Source of the DNA: Gyromitra esculenta | Lineage: Eukaryota > Ascomycota > Pezizomycetes > Pezizales > Discinaceae | Assembly: GCA_038503075.1 (NCBI GenBank) | Contig: JBCAML010000008.1 | Location: 744,001-808,000, forward strand | Direction: 5' to 3' | Length of the DNA stretch: 64,000 bases | Notes under the pieces: model-generated | Seen by the model: the letters and a program-made list of their open reading frames with translations, nothing else | Database searches by the model: none | What the model was told of the DNA's origin: nothing | Translations under genes and position numbers: made by a program | In this document: positions 23,856-36,688 of the stretch, in pieces | How the letters are laid out: the number at the start of each line of letters is the position of its first letter | Numbering within the stretch: the stretch's first letter is position 1

Positions 23856-26800
23856 ATGACTCTATTACCTGCTGCTGTGGTCGACACCACTGCTTCACCT
23901 ACCTTTCCTCCCAGCATGACCAATTCACCACCCTCTCATACAAAAGATTCTATTCTTTCCCATGGCTACTTCGAACCACCTTCCACAAACGCTACGAATA
24001 TCCCAGAGAGCCCATTAACTTCTGCTACTCCTACGGGTTTGCTTTCTATTTCCGCTGCCGTGTCCACAGCTACCACAGCTACCACAGCTGCCACACCGGA
24101 AGAATCACCTGCCTCACGACCTCCAGGCCCTACTTCATCCAAGACGTGGCATCACAGCCCGCGGACCTCTCCAGCGCCCTCCCCTGACGGACTGCGGGCT
24201 CGGCAGCGAGGTCACTCGGTTACTCCACTATCGCTTCCGCTCGCTGCTGGAGTTAGTGCTATGAGCGAGGCGTTGAATCCTCAAGGCCAACCACCACAGA
24301 AAACTAGTTTGATGCGGAGAGTCTCCAAGAAGCTTCGGAGGAGAACTTCTAGTTCTGCACATGATCACGATGAACGTAGCGGACCTTTGATTATGAGACA
24401 TCGGAGTGACAGCTTTACTGGGATAGGAAGTGGAGTAGGAGAGCTCGGGCGTATGGGCATTCATAACGATACGGGTCTCTACGACGACGACGAAGGAGAA
24501 GAAGAAGAGGAAGGAGGAGAAGGAGCTGTTGTGGTTGAGCAATTGGATGGAGGCAGTGTTGAGGCTCAAGGCAGAGTAAGGAGTGCATCTTCCGCAGTAG
24601 CCCACCAGAGCGCTACAGAAGGAGTTCTCGTTCCGGAAATTTTGGAGAAGGGGGTGTTATTGACAAGAATCACAAGGAAGAAAAGGCTAGCTCGGTTATT
24701 TAGGCTTGATGTGAAAAACGCACGAGTGTCTTGGGATCCCACAAAGCAGTCTTCAAGATTTTATATCGATGATATTAAGGAAATCAGAATGGGAGCAGAT
24801 GCCAAGAATTATCGCGAGGAATTCCAGATTCATTCGGAGATGGAAGACCGTTGGGCGACAATCATCTATGCCGAACCGGAACTGGGCGGAAAGCTGAAGA
24901 CTTTGCACATAATCGCGCCTACCGTTGATATTTTTAAACTATGGACCACAACCTTGGAGAAGATTCTGCGCTACAGGACTGAGATGATGGCTGGCTTAGC
25001 TATGCAGGGTGAAAAATTCGTTGATGCCCACTGGCGAAACTATATGGCATCGCGCGACATTATTACACCTCCTCAATCACCAAAGAACGAGAGACTCGGT
25101 TTCGAAGATGTTGAGCGCCTTTGCCGCCGTCTCCACGTTAATTGCTCTCGGCAGTTCCTCAAAGACAGATTCAAGCGAGCGGATAAAGATAATTCTGGCT
25201 ACCTCAATTTTGCAGAATTTCGGCGATTCGTTCAATTGTTGAAGGAAAGGGATGAGATCAAGTCGATCTGGAAAGATGTTGTGGCAGATACCGAAGCGGG
25301 GATGAGCAAGAAGGAGTTTACAGCTTTTTTGAGGGATGTCCAAAAAGTCGATGTGGACGCTGATAAGGTTTATGTTAACAAAATCTTCCGCAAGTTTTGT
25401 CGGCAATCCGCAAAACAGCAAAATGAACATCGCAGCACGACTGGTGGCACGGGGCTGGTTCGAGCTGCAGTTGACCATGTTTTACATGACTCGGAAGAAA
25501 CGCGAATGACTATGTCTGCATTTTCGGACTTTCTTCTGTCTAGTTCATATAACCCTCCACTTCTTACCTCGACGGCACACGAAGCCCTCGATCTTAGCCG
25601 TCCTCTGAACGAATATTTTATTTCGAGTTCGCACAACACTTATCTTCTGGGTCGACAAGTGGCTGGCGAGTCTTCAATCGAGGGTTATATTCGAGTCCTA
25701 CAGCATGGATGCCGATGCGTTGAAATCGACTGTTGGGATGGAGACGATGGACGCCCGATTGTCACGCATGGCCACACGGGCACCTCTGAAGTTTACTTCA
25801 CCGACGTCATTTCAGCAATCGGGAAATACGCTTTCCTAGCCTCACCGTATCCCTTGATCCTATCACTCGAAGTCCATTGTAGCCTGGAGCAGCAAATCGT
25901 CATGGCGAACATTCTCCGCAACGTATTGGGAGAAAAGCTTATCCTGGAACCATTCATTACGAACTGCATGATTCTCCCAAGCCCACAGGAATTGAAGCAT
26001 AGAATCCTGGTTAAAGTCAAGGGGAGTGCTAGACGCGAATCATCTTTGCTAAATAGTGACTTCAATGCGATCGCCAGTCGTGCTGGTGGTAGTTCAAGTT
26101 TCCCCAACTCCCCACCTAAGCAATGGATTATCTCGAAGGGTGGTACTTCTAGCGCCAGCAGCAGTGGGACAAGCGAATCTGATGAAGAAAACCCGGATGG
26201 TACTAGAAATAAGAAAAAGAAGCCTTCAACAAAGATTGCGCCGGAGTTGGGAGCTTTAGGAGTTTACTCGAGGGGACAGAAATTTGTGAACTTTTCACTA
26301 CCTGGTAAGCTTCTAATCATATCTTTCGATATCATATTAAGATCATTGTACTGACTCTGGTTTTAGAGAGTAAAACCTTCAACCATGTCTTTTCTTTCCA
26401 GGAGAAAAGGTTCGAAAAGTTCTGCAAGGACTCAGATAAGAAGTGGCAACTTGAGAAACACAACGTTCGATATATGATGCGTGTCTATCCTTCTGGCTTC
26501 CGTGTGAATTCTTCCAACTTTGATCCCAGCGGCTTCTGGCGCCGAGGTGTCCAAATGGTTGCCCTCAATTGGCAAACATACGATCTCGGTCTTCAAATGA
26601 ATGAAGCTATGTTCGCTGCAGGAGATGATCGCACTGGCTATGTTCTGAAACCGAAAGAGCTCCGTGGCTCAAGAAACACCTTCGACCCGCCTGCGGACGC
26701 AGCGGCAGCTAAACTGAAAAAGGACAAAAAGCTTGTTAAATTCTCTATCGAAGTCGTTTCTGCGCAGCAACTTCCTAGGCCTAAGGATCATAGGGCCGAC

Positions 26801-27469
26801 GAAGGCATTGATCCTTTTGTCGTTGTTGAAGTCTTCACCGCAGATGATAAGGAAAAGGGTGCATCAACTGGCGAGGGAGGCATTGACACTAGCGATTCTA
26901 AGGGTATAAGTGGGCTCGGTGCACCGCAAAAGAGACGGACAAAAGTTGTTAAGGATGACGGGTTCCACCCGTTGTTCAAAGAGAAGATGTCGTTCTCTGT
27001 CATTACTAAGTTTGAGACTTTGGTTTTTGTACGGTTTTCAGTGTATAACGCGGAAAGTTCCGACTCAAGTGGTCGCACACTGATCGCAACTTATACCGCG
27101 AAACTCATCTCTCTTCAACAAGGTATGTTTTTTTCTCTTTTTGATTACCTTTTGATTTTTTTTCGGTGGTGCTAACTGAGATTCCTAATAGGATATCGTC
27201 ATCTCCCTCTTTACGATCTCCAGGGCGAACAATTCCTTTTCTCGACCATCTTCGTTAAGGTTGATGTTGACCCTGTTACGATCATTGACAGGGAAGCACC
27301 AACGAGGGCTTCCACGATGGACGCGATCAAGAATACTGCGAAATCGGTTCTAAGATTCTCTTCCGACCGACGGTCGGTAAAAAACAAAAACCCACATCAT
27401 CGCAATAGTGACGAAGTCAAAGACAGCGGGTCGCGTCCAATACCAATTGTGATGCGAAAAACAAGATAG
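23856..27469 (+). CDS. PLC1: Phosphoinositide-specific phospholipase C (delta-type, fungal Plc1)
   Basis: This enzyme cleaves phosphatidylinositol 4,5-bisphosphate into diacylglycerol and inositol trisphosphate, a step in fungal calcium signalling. Three exons, 23856-26304, 26367-27122 and 27192-27469, give 1160 residues; all joints keep frame. Domains in order: a Ser/Pro-rich N terminus (1-255), a PH domain (about 260-375), EF-hand region with a canonical loop DKDNSGYLNFAEF near residue 445, the X domain from about residue 580 with catalytic SSHNTYL and THGHT histidine motifs, the Y domain (about 800-930, FNHVFSF, MRVYPSGFRV, WQTYDLGLQMNEAMF), and a C-terminal C2 domain (about 940-1095). Joining exon 1 to exon 2 restores the expected FSLPESKTFNHVFSF of the Y domain. 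A linker of about 60 residues between X and Y is Ser-rich, then acidic and basic, as usual. The ATG is the first in frame. The gene converges on the P450 gene with 1.1 kb between them. Confidence 0.95.
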
Positions 27470-28574
27470 ACGTGTACAGATTATGATGGATAGAGGAGCG
27501 GCGTGCATTTTGTTTTGTGTTCGTGGATCATTATTATTCATCGTCATTGTTCATCGTGGGGTGTGCTCTTACTGTGGCGCCTTCTCCGGGGGGTTTCCTG
27601 ATGGGGTTCTCCGTCTCCCAAACTTTATTCTTTTTATTTCTACTTTTTCTTGTGGGTTGGTTTAGGAGGGGTTTTTCTCAAAAAAATTTCTCAATTTGTA
27701 TAAACGGTCCGGAGTTTCTGTTTTTATTTTTTCTGGAGTTTTCTCCGGTTTTCTTTTTCCTCTTTCCCTTTTTTCCTGGGAGGTTATTATGGTCACGATT
27801 TTATCATGATGTTACGAGTTTTACAAGTATTTTTATTGTTGTGCTAGCGATTGATTGATTCATGTTATTCCAAGTACATGGGGTAACCTTTGTAATATTG
27901 TATCCGATTTTATGAAACTTCGTGGAGAATTCTTGATGTCTATTGATATCAGTCTTTTTTATTTCTGAAGCTATGGCACAGGTAGTTCTTCGTCTTTAAG
28001 AGGTCGCCTCAACTTGGATATGAGGAGCTACTTTTCGTAATGATTAGGTGTGGTTGCATGTGGCCCGTTCAAATTCCCTGTAATTGGAGTCTGCAACTAG
28101 AGTTAATATATGCGTAAATTTTTCGCCTAGCTTTGTACACAGCTAGCTGGCAAACGTTATTAAGACAACTAATGTGCTCTGTTAATTGGCCGAGCGGGAG
28201 AAAGTTATCAGCAATGTTTGGGGCAAGTCTCGCTTCTATGCTTGGCAAGTACAATATATACATGTATGTAAGTGTATGTACATGTAATAATGCTTACGGA
28301 CTACGCAGACATGCAATTCCTACTCCTAGTATGCAAATATAAACAGTGTATCCTATTAATTTCGCTTTCCTAACTATATATGTACCTCTTTAGAGATGTT
28401 AAGAGAATATCGGGTACATTGAGATGATCGTATGTAGATCAGGCGGTACTGCATCCATGTGCGACATGTAGGCGCCTGATAGAAATTATTTTTAGATACT
28501 ATATAACTTATATATACAAAAATTCGATCATGTATTGGAGCGGAGTGGAGTCTTAAAAGGGAGATGGTTTATGC
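27470..28574. other. Intergenic space between convergent PLC and P450 genes
   Basis: It holds the likely 3' UTRs of both genes and T-rich sequence at 27500-27860. Two TACATGTA palindromes sit 20 bp apart at 28259 and 28279. No gene is visible. Confidence 0.6.
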
Positions 28575-30451
28575 CTAAGAATCGTGTAAATATTCTTCGA
28601 CAGACTGTGTATTGATTCTCACGGTGACGCGAAGGAAACCTGCATTCGCATACCATCTATAGGTTTCCCTGTTACTTGCCGAGTCTGATACACAGTCAAC
28701 ATTAACATATTTTGTTAGAAAGGACACTCGTAAGGGTAAACCCACATTGTAGACCTCAGGTTCGCTGATCCCATCCAAACCAATTTTCTTAAAGTCGAAT
28801 TTTCGCAATGTGAGTGCAAGAATAGTTCTAGCTTCAATATTTGCCAGTTCCTGCTTGTACCAAGTTATTAGCACGTATTTAAAAAGGAGGGATGACCGGA
28901 AACATAATAATGGTCGATCATACCTGTCCGATACAATTTCTTGGACCCTTCTCAAACGGTCTAAAAGCTGCTTCTGGGATCTTTCTATAACTTGCTGTCC
29001 CCTCAATCCATCGATCTGGGTTGAACACCTCTACATCTTCGCCCCAGGCTCTCCTATCTCTATGTATTGAGCGGCTTGGGATGTATAGTGTCATGTCATC
29101 CAAGCAGACCTGTTTTCCTTCCCATTCAACTGTGAAGTTTTTTCCACGACTCATCCTCACTGTTCCGGCTGGAGGGTACAAACGTAGTGATTCTTTTATG
29201 ATAGCGTTGGTGAGGACAAGTTTTCCGAACACTTCCTCAGGGGTACTTATTATCATATTTCCCACATCTTCTGTATCAGAGGTACCGAATACGGCGTCGT
29301 GTTCCGCACGAACGCGGTCAAGAAAATGACGATTTGCGGGAAGGGAGAGTTGGAAGATTGCCCATTGTAGAATGGAGGCAGTTGTGTCGTGGCCGGCAAA
29401 GACTGTTGGCCTTAGTTAATATCGCCTTGGGTCGAAACTTATATTTGAAGGCAGTGCTTACGGAACGTTTTGACTTGGTCTAAAGCCTCTATATTTTTGT
29501 TCTAGATTAGCCTAGCTCGAAGTGAAGTAGCGATTATCGATGAAAGAACTTACGTCTAATCAGGAATGGTGTTATGTTTTCCACTCCCTGGAAGCTCAAG
29601 TTGACAATTGATCTCGTGCACTTTAGCCCCTTCTTTTCTCTTTCTTTCTGCTCCGTTAATTTCTCCTGGATGAGTTTCATCACCTCTCTATCTGACACTC
29701 TCCCGTAGTGATATCTCATAAACATGGCCACTAGATTGATCTCGTTGAGTGGGTTCTCCCCCTTCGGTAGCCAATTAAGACAATCAACATAGCTCCTGAC
29801 AGCCGGACTCTGATCTTCCTTTTTTGATTGTGCTTTCAGATCGCAATCCAGAGTAACAGCGCCAATGATATCAAATGTCAAATACATAATATATTCACCT
29901 AGACTGATAACCTCTCCGGTCTCAGCAGCCCTAGAGAGTTTTTTCGAAAAGGTCTTTATATGGCTGACGATTCCAGGCAGAAGAGACTGCAAATATTTTG
30001 GTTGAAAGCCTGGGTTGTACCTCTTTCTCATGGATTTCCACTCTTCGCCATCTGAGGTTACCATTGAATGAGCCCCCATGAGAATCTTATTTCTGGAGTC
30101 GGTTGGCGCTTTTGGCATGCTATATTGCCAAGTTGGCGACACCCGCGTGATCTGTTCAGCAAGTTCATAGGAACGGATGACGACTATAGGAGACCCCATT
30201 GGACGAATGTCAAGAAAAATGAATGGTGGATTATCGAGATCCGCCGCCATCTCCTCGGCTATGTAGTCGAAATGTCGATCTTTACGCTCTCCGAGCTGAG
30301 AATATCTAGAGATTTCTAGCATATGGCCCCAGATGAGGGATGTTTTAGGACATGGGAGCTGGTTGGCGTAGAAACTTCGAAATCGACGAAGTTTGATGTA
30401 CCCGGCGACCACGGCGACTGGGAGAACCGCGCATATGAACAGTATAGCCAT
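28575..30451 (-). CDS. Cytochrome P450 monooxygenase (4 exons, one an 18-nt microexon)
   Basis: This is a microsomal haem-thiolate monooxygenase; the substrate is unknown. Exons on the minus strand are 30451-29554, 29479-29462, 29402-28924 and 28850-28575, giving 556 residues. The N terminus (AILFICAVLPVAVVAGY) is a membrane anchor. The I-helix motif FAGHDTTAS falls at about residues 307-315 and is completed only when the 18-nt exon 2 is included (QVKTF before LFAGHDTT). The ExxR motif is E376-R379, followed by the PERF-region equivalent FNPDRW, and the haem loop FEKGPRNCIGQE has Cys462 as thiolate ligand. The motif set is complete, so the gene looks functional. The haem loop GPRNCIGQELA resembles the CYP59 type (StcS/VerA-like), but this assignment is from memory and moderate. 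No other biosynthetic genes adjoin it; it is divergent from UPF1 and convergent with PLC. Confidence 0.92.
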
Positions 30452-32357
30452 ATTGATGAGAGTTAATTGGAAAACGAGTGTTGGTAAAGTAGCGTTGGGG
30501 GTTTAGACATGCGTGTGAACACACTTGAGGTGTTGGTAAGTAGCGTGTTCCTGACTTAGGGATATCTATATGTGTAGGCTGGTAACATGAGGTGTTGTCA
30601 AGGATTGGCCGCTGACATTAGAACTAAGGAGTTTCCGTGTATTACCGACTCCTGAGTCCTAGAAGGACGGGGACCGGGCGGTCCCCATCCCGCGTCTGGA
30701 CGCAGTCGAACGAACCTGAGCGGCAGTTAGGCAGGATGCATATCGTATATCTATTCATGTACTTATATGGGACCAAGCCCTGTACTATCCGTCTCAATAT
30801 CTATACCTGCCAGAATTTTCATAGGGCAGCCACGTCATCAAAAGTCAGCACTTTGTTTTGCAATCCACTTTCGGGGTCGAGGGAATGGTATTTCCCGGAA
30901 GAAAATTGATAGTTGGTAAATACATCTGTGGAGCTGATACTCAAGCTCGAGAACTACACAATGTACAGATTAGATTACGCCTAATCTAGTTTCAACTCTT
31001 AGATATCTCGTTGGTGGAGGCCTGGGTATGATGGGCTACTTTCGGAACGGATAAAGAGAAATAAAACCCCAATCCCTTTATTTTGACTACATGTAGGTAT
31101 TGAAAAGAGTAGGTATTTTTTCAGTATTTATAGAGCTCCCGGGCCGTTTTCGCTGCCCTCCGATTTTGAGTGAATTCTCTGCACACCCAGCGAGTTCTAG
31201 GCTCTAGTGTCAGGTCTTACGGCTGGTAACACTATGACTGTTGTTAGCGAAGTACGACGCCCGCAATTGCTGTAGCTCGATTACTAATAGAGAAGGTCAG
31301 GGGTTGATTTGAGTTTACTTCGAATTCAGTAATACGTATTCGATGAAACCCATACTTTTAGATTGCTTATATTTACAAGGAAATGGCATGTATATGTGGT
31401 ACACTAATTATAATATTGGGGGGGGTCACTGCGAAGGAATGTTCTTCATAGAGATCAGGGCCTATAGCCAGAGAGGTACAAGAAATTGGATACGTACATG
31501 CAGGTACAATAGATACACGTATATGAGGTATAGTGGGATGTATGCCATTGCACCTTATTATCCTTTCCTATGGATCTAGAAAAGTTTGTTTTTGCATGTA
31601 CTAAAGTCCATGTTGGTGACGGCAGGGGAAAAGTGTTGGAATCTTATAATTATACCTATCGGTAAGGTACTAGTGCCTCATCACCCGTGCGTCGCAGCAG
31701 ATTTAACCCGAAAACAATAGCTTTAATGTCCCAGCAAGACCAGTACCCCAACGAGTCTGGTTGTCTGGATTTGTAGATCTGATCGGTTTTTGCTCCATAC
31801 GAACGAAAACATTTACAGGAAAATGAGTTGAATAAACATATGTACTAACGTTCTAGGTAGGGCATCTTCTCAGCTAGTCTAAAGCTACAATATATTTTTA
31901 AATGGCTAGGAACTGCGCCGTAGTATCGCACACAAGCCAGCAAGGCATCTTGAGTGGTCTGCGAGAGAATTTGGAAGTCAAGAGGCTTAGAGAGTGCTTC
32001 ACACTCTTTAAGGCAGTCCATTAGCTACATGTATGCACGTGATTTCAGCTCGGCCGGGTAAATATGTAGAATAGAGAATTGAAGAAAGACCCAACACCTT
32101 TCTCTGTTACTCATTCCACAGCCACTTCATCGTCGCCACCTCTTGTTAGCTGGTTTTCTCTCTCTAGATTTTCACTTAGGCTTCTGGATACCTTCTACGT
32201 GCTATTGAACTTCTGCCTCAGAAAATCCCGCCGCTTCATCCGATCGGGTTCTCGTAGAACTGCTACGGACGTGGGTGGGGCAACAAGCTGACTCCCCCAC
32301 AAACCGCAACTTTGGTCAACTGCCCCCACTTAAGAATATAAACTCAACTTTCCAACC
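30452..32357. other. Divergent intergenic region between P450 and UPF1
   Basis: It holds the promoters of both genes. It contains two TACATGTA palindromes (31088, 32026) and no supported coding sequence. Confidence 0.6.
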
Positions 32358-35300
32358 ATGGACGGCTCTTTCACACATCTTGGTATTTACTCCTCTATAG
32401 AGCTTCCGTATATCCCAGTAATTATCTCAGTACTAAAGAACTGATCTCTTTCTTCGTAGGAAACCATTTCGATGACACAGCCTCCACAATCGAAACCTCC
32501 TCCGTCTTCGACCTCAAAGCTCGACGCCACGACGACGACGACGAAACTGTCGATGAGACCCTCAGTTTAGCGAGTGCCCATATTGGGAGCTCGACTGTAG
32601 GTGATAGAAACTACGGCGAAGAAACGGATGGACTAAGCACTATTGATCCAGAGATGGAGGCCGAGTTGCCATCTCATGCGTGCGCGTGAGTCTAACTTTT
32701 TATTTCCTAGTTTATCTATCCTGAGTGCGAAATTATTAACTTTTTGTGCAGATACTGTGGGATTCATTCTGCGTCTAGTGTGGTTAAATGCTTAGCTTGC
32801 AGCAAATGGTTTTGCAGTGCCAGGGGAAACACTTCTTCATCGCATATCATTAACCATCTTGTCCGTGCTCGCCATAAGGTAAGCCCCGCCGTTTTTTGTA
32901 TTTTTGGGATATATGGTAACAATGTTTTAGGAAGTTTCCCTTCATCCACAATCACCCCTGGGCGAGACAACCCTTGAATGCTACAATTGTGGCACGAAAA
33001 ACGTTTTTCTTCTTGGATTTATCCCTGCTAAATCCGACACTGTCGTTGTTCTTCTCTGCCGGCAACCTTGCGCCGCCATGCCTTCGAATAAAGATATGAA
33101 TTGGGATACCTCTCGCTGGCAGCCTCTCATCGAAGACCGCTCCTTCCTTCCTTGGCTCGTCTCTACTCCAGGCGATGCTGAGCAGCTTAGGGCACGCCAC
33201 CTCTCGCCTCAGATGATTGGAAAGCTCGAAGAGCTCTGGAAAGATAATGCCAATGCTACTGTCGCCGATCTCGAGAAAGGCGCTGGCGTAGACGATGAGC
33301 CCGCCCCCGTCTTGCTTCGTTACGACGACGCATATCAATACCAGAACGTGTTTGGTCCACTTGTCAAGATCGAGGCAGACTATGATCGTAAACTCAAGGA
33401 ATCGCAGAGCCAAGATAATCTAATTGTGAGGTGGGATATCGGATTGAATAATAAGCATCTTGCGTCCTTCGTGCTGCCGAAGCTTGAACTTGGTGATGTC
33501 AAGCTTGCCGTTGGTGACGAGATGAGGTTACGCTATGTTGGTGAACTGAGAACTCACTGGGAGGGAGTAGGCTACGTCATCAAGATTCCTAACAACCAGA
33601 GCGACGAGGTTACTCTCGAGCTTCGTCGTAATGGTGGTGATAAGTCTGTACCGACGGAATGCACGCTCGCCTTTTGCGCGGACTATGTATGGAAAGCAAC
33701 CAGTTTCGACAGGATGCAACTTGCGATGAAGAGCTTTGCTGTGGATGAGATGAGTGTTAGTGGATATATCTACCATCGTCTGCTTGGTCACTCAGTTGCA
33801 GCAGCTCCATTAAAAACGAGTATGCCGAGGCGATTTTCTGTCCCTGGTTTGCCAGAACTGAACGTGAGCCAAGTCCACGCCGTCAAAAGTGTGCTCTCGA
33901 AGCCGCTCTCGCTCATTCAGGGACCTCCGGGAACCGGAAAGACGGTTACTTCCGCGACGATCGTTTATCATCTTGCGAAACTAAATAGTGGGCAAGTTCT
34001 GGTCTGTGCACCGTCCAACGTTGCGGTCGACCAGTTAACCGAGAAGATTCATCACACGGGACTCAAAGTAGTCCGTCTTACAGCTAAATCCAGAGAAGAT
34101 GTCGAATCTCAGGTTTCATTCCTTTCTTTACACGAACAGGTCCGCCTCAACGACAGTAACGTGGAGCTTGCCAAACTTGCGCAACTGAAGAATGAGTTGG
34201 GAGAATTGTCGTCTCAAGATGAGAAGAAATTCAAACACCTCACTCGTGCTGCGGAACGTGAAATTTTGACAAACGCGGATGTCATCTGCTGTACTTGCGT
34301 TGGTGCCGGCGATCCAAGGCTTTCGAAATTCAAATTCCGGACTGTTCTTATCGACGAGAGCACTCAGGCTGCTGAGCCTGAATGCATGATCCCTCTGGTT
34401 CTTGGGTGTAAGCAGGTGGTCCTCGTTGGGGATCACCAACAACTCGGGCCAGTCATTATGAACAAAAAGGCTGCTCGTGCTGGTTTACATCAGTCACTTT
34501 TCGAACGACTAGTTATTCTCGGATGTGCACCGATTAGGTTGAATGTGCAATATCGTATGCATCCTTGCCTCTCGGAATTTCCTAGCAACATGTTCTACGA
34601 AGGAAGTCTACAGAATGGCGTAACCACCCAGGAGAGATTGAGGAGGAATGTTGATTTCCCCTGGCCCGTAGCAGACACTCCAATGATGTTTTGGAGCAAT
34701 CTTGGAAATGAGGAGATATCTGCAAGTGGTACTAGTTATTTGAACAGGACAGAGGCCTCGGCATGTGAGAAGATCATCACTCGTTTCTTCAAGGCAGGTG
34801 TTCTGCCGTCGCAGATTGGTATCATTACCCCTTACGAAGGTCAACGCTCGTATATTGTCTCATCCATGCAAACCAATGGCTCCCTTCGCAAGGAACTTTA
34901 CAAAGAGATCGAAGTTGCTTCGGTTGACGCATTTCAAGGCAGAGAAAAGGATTATATCGTTCTATCCTGCGTGAGATCTAACGACCATCAAGGAATCGGT
35001 TTCCTGAACGACCCTAGACGTCTTAATGTGGCTTTGACCAGAGCCAAATTTGGTGTCGTTATCCTTGGTAACCCGAAAGTTCTGTCCAAGCATCCGTTGT
35101 GGCATTACCTGCTGTTGCACTACAAAGAAAAGAATTGTCTCGTTGAGGGCCCCCTCAGCAATCTTCAAGTCTCGCTGATCCAATTCTCGAAGCCAAGACA
35201 GACTTATCGTGGGCCACAAAGATACCAGATGGCTTATCAAACCGCACCCAATGGAGGCGTTCCTACTGGATCCAGATTGCCCGGAGGAATTGGCCCGGCT

Positions 35301-35867
35301 GTGACGAGTGCAGCGAGCCCCGGAAAGACGACCAGACAAACAGAATACAACGACTCCGGAAGTGTCATTGGATATATTCCTGATGATGTCAGCTCAGTTC
35401 ATTCTGCTGCTGTAACTAGCGCATTCCCACCAATGTTTAGAGGATTCGCCATGGATAACTGGCCTGCTCTTCCACCTCGTGGCACAACAGCTCCTTCAAC
35501 AATTGCCCCTAGTGAGGCAGATGTGTCAATTGCTGGAGCAAGTTCCGTTGCGGGTGGTGGGGTGCCCTTGGGCTCATCTGCAGGCTCCGTCATTGGAGGA
35601 AATAACACTATTGGGTCTAAGCAAACAAGTTTAAGTCAAAGCGACCGCTTGAAAAGATATGTCGAAAGTGGAAGAGGCGGTGGGATAGGGATAGGGATGG
35701 ATTTGGGCGGTGGATACAAGTCAGGTGCAGAAGGTAGCGTATATGGGGGAAGCTCTATTGGCGGCGGTGTCGGCGTCGGGTTGGGCAGGAGAGGGGATGT
35801 GGACGACGACGTTCGCAGCGTTTCTACGGCTTTTGCGAGCCAGGTCGGGGTGACGGGATATGATTGA
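32358..35867 (+). CDS. UPF1: ATP-dependent RNA helicase UPF1 (NAM7), nonsense-mediated decay
   Basis: UPF1 is the central cytoplasmic helicase of nonsense-mediated mRNA decay and binds UPF2 through its zinc-binding CH domain. Four exons, 32358-32382, 32460-32685, 32752-32878 and 32931-35867, give 1104 residues in frame. The N terminus has an acidic region with four successive Asp. The CH domain begins HACAYCGIH near residue 83 and continues with a KWFC motif, [36 protein letters not shown] and CRQPCA, matching the UPF1 family closely. Helicase motif I GPPGTGKT is near residue 457, motif [12 protein letters not shown] near 600, and motifs [27 protein letters not shown] and LNVALTRAK follow. 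The C-terminal tail (from about residue 860) is disordered and Gly/Ser-rich. Start and first intron were chosen because they yield an uninterrupted frame into the conserved CH domain. Confidence 0.97.
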
Positions 35868-36688
35868 TTTGGCTGAAACTGGTTATTCATCTGTGCATGG
35901 GTGTTATTTTTTTCGAAAGAACTGCCCGGCTGGGGTTCTTTGTCAATTAAGAGGACTTCGTCAGGTATAATTGTCAGGCAATCACACCCTCCTCGTCCTC
36001 ATATGCCTTTACACCCAGCAAAAAACGGCTAGCTAGGGCGATGGCAAATCGGTTGTTATCAAGGCGGTCCGTCGGTCACCGGACTGGTTTGAATGGTGCG
36101 TTTTGTTATACGCAAGAAAACTTGTTTCGAAAAAAAGACGAAACGGGATGCCTTGCGGAGTAGGAAAATGAAAGAGAAGTGTAAGGGGGGAGAGGAAAAG
36201 GATGTGGCCCGCGGTCAGAAAGCAAGAAACTGATATAGAATGAAAATTTGCGGAAGATTATCTTGCGATAAATAGGCGTGTTTCTATGCCACATTTTTAG
36301 TCTTTTTTACTCGAAGCTTGGCATTCATGGCCTACTAGGGAGACATGGTTTTTTCTCTTCTACTTTAGGTGTATAGCTTGGTTGGCGCGGCGGTGGGCTT
36401 CTTTTTTTTCGTGTTCTCAACTGTTTTCTTAGGTAGCAATAGAAATCTCTCACTTTAAAAAAACTACTGTTAACGGGATTCACACCTGTCTGTAGTCGAG
36501 TGTACAGACAGCTAAACGACTGGTGGGTTTGTGTTTGTTTCAATATTGAACTGGCTCTGATATATATATATAAACAAGCATTCCAATGCACCTCTATCAA
36601 GGTTCTGTTCACGCTATAGGTTTTTGTTCATGCTATAGCTTCTGTTGCATGTTGCATTCTTGTACATAGACAAAGCAATGCACCTCCA
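35868..36688. other. Intergenic space between convergent UPF1 and aldo-keto reductase genes
   Basis: It holds the 3' flanks of both genes, with a short TA repeat near 36560. No gene is visible. Confidence 0.6.
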
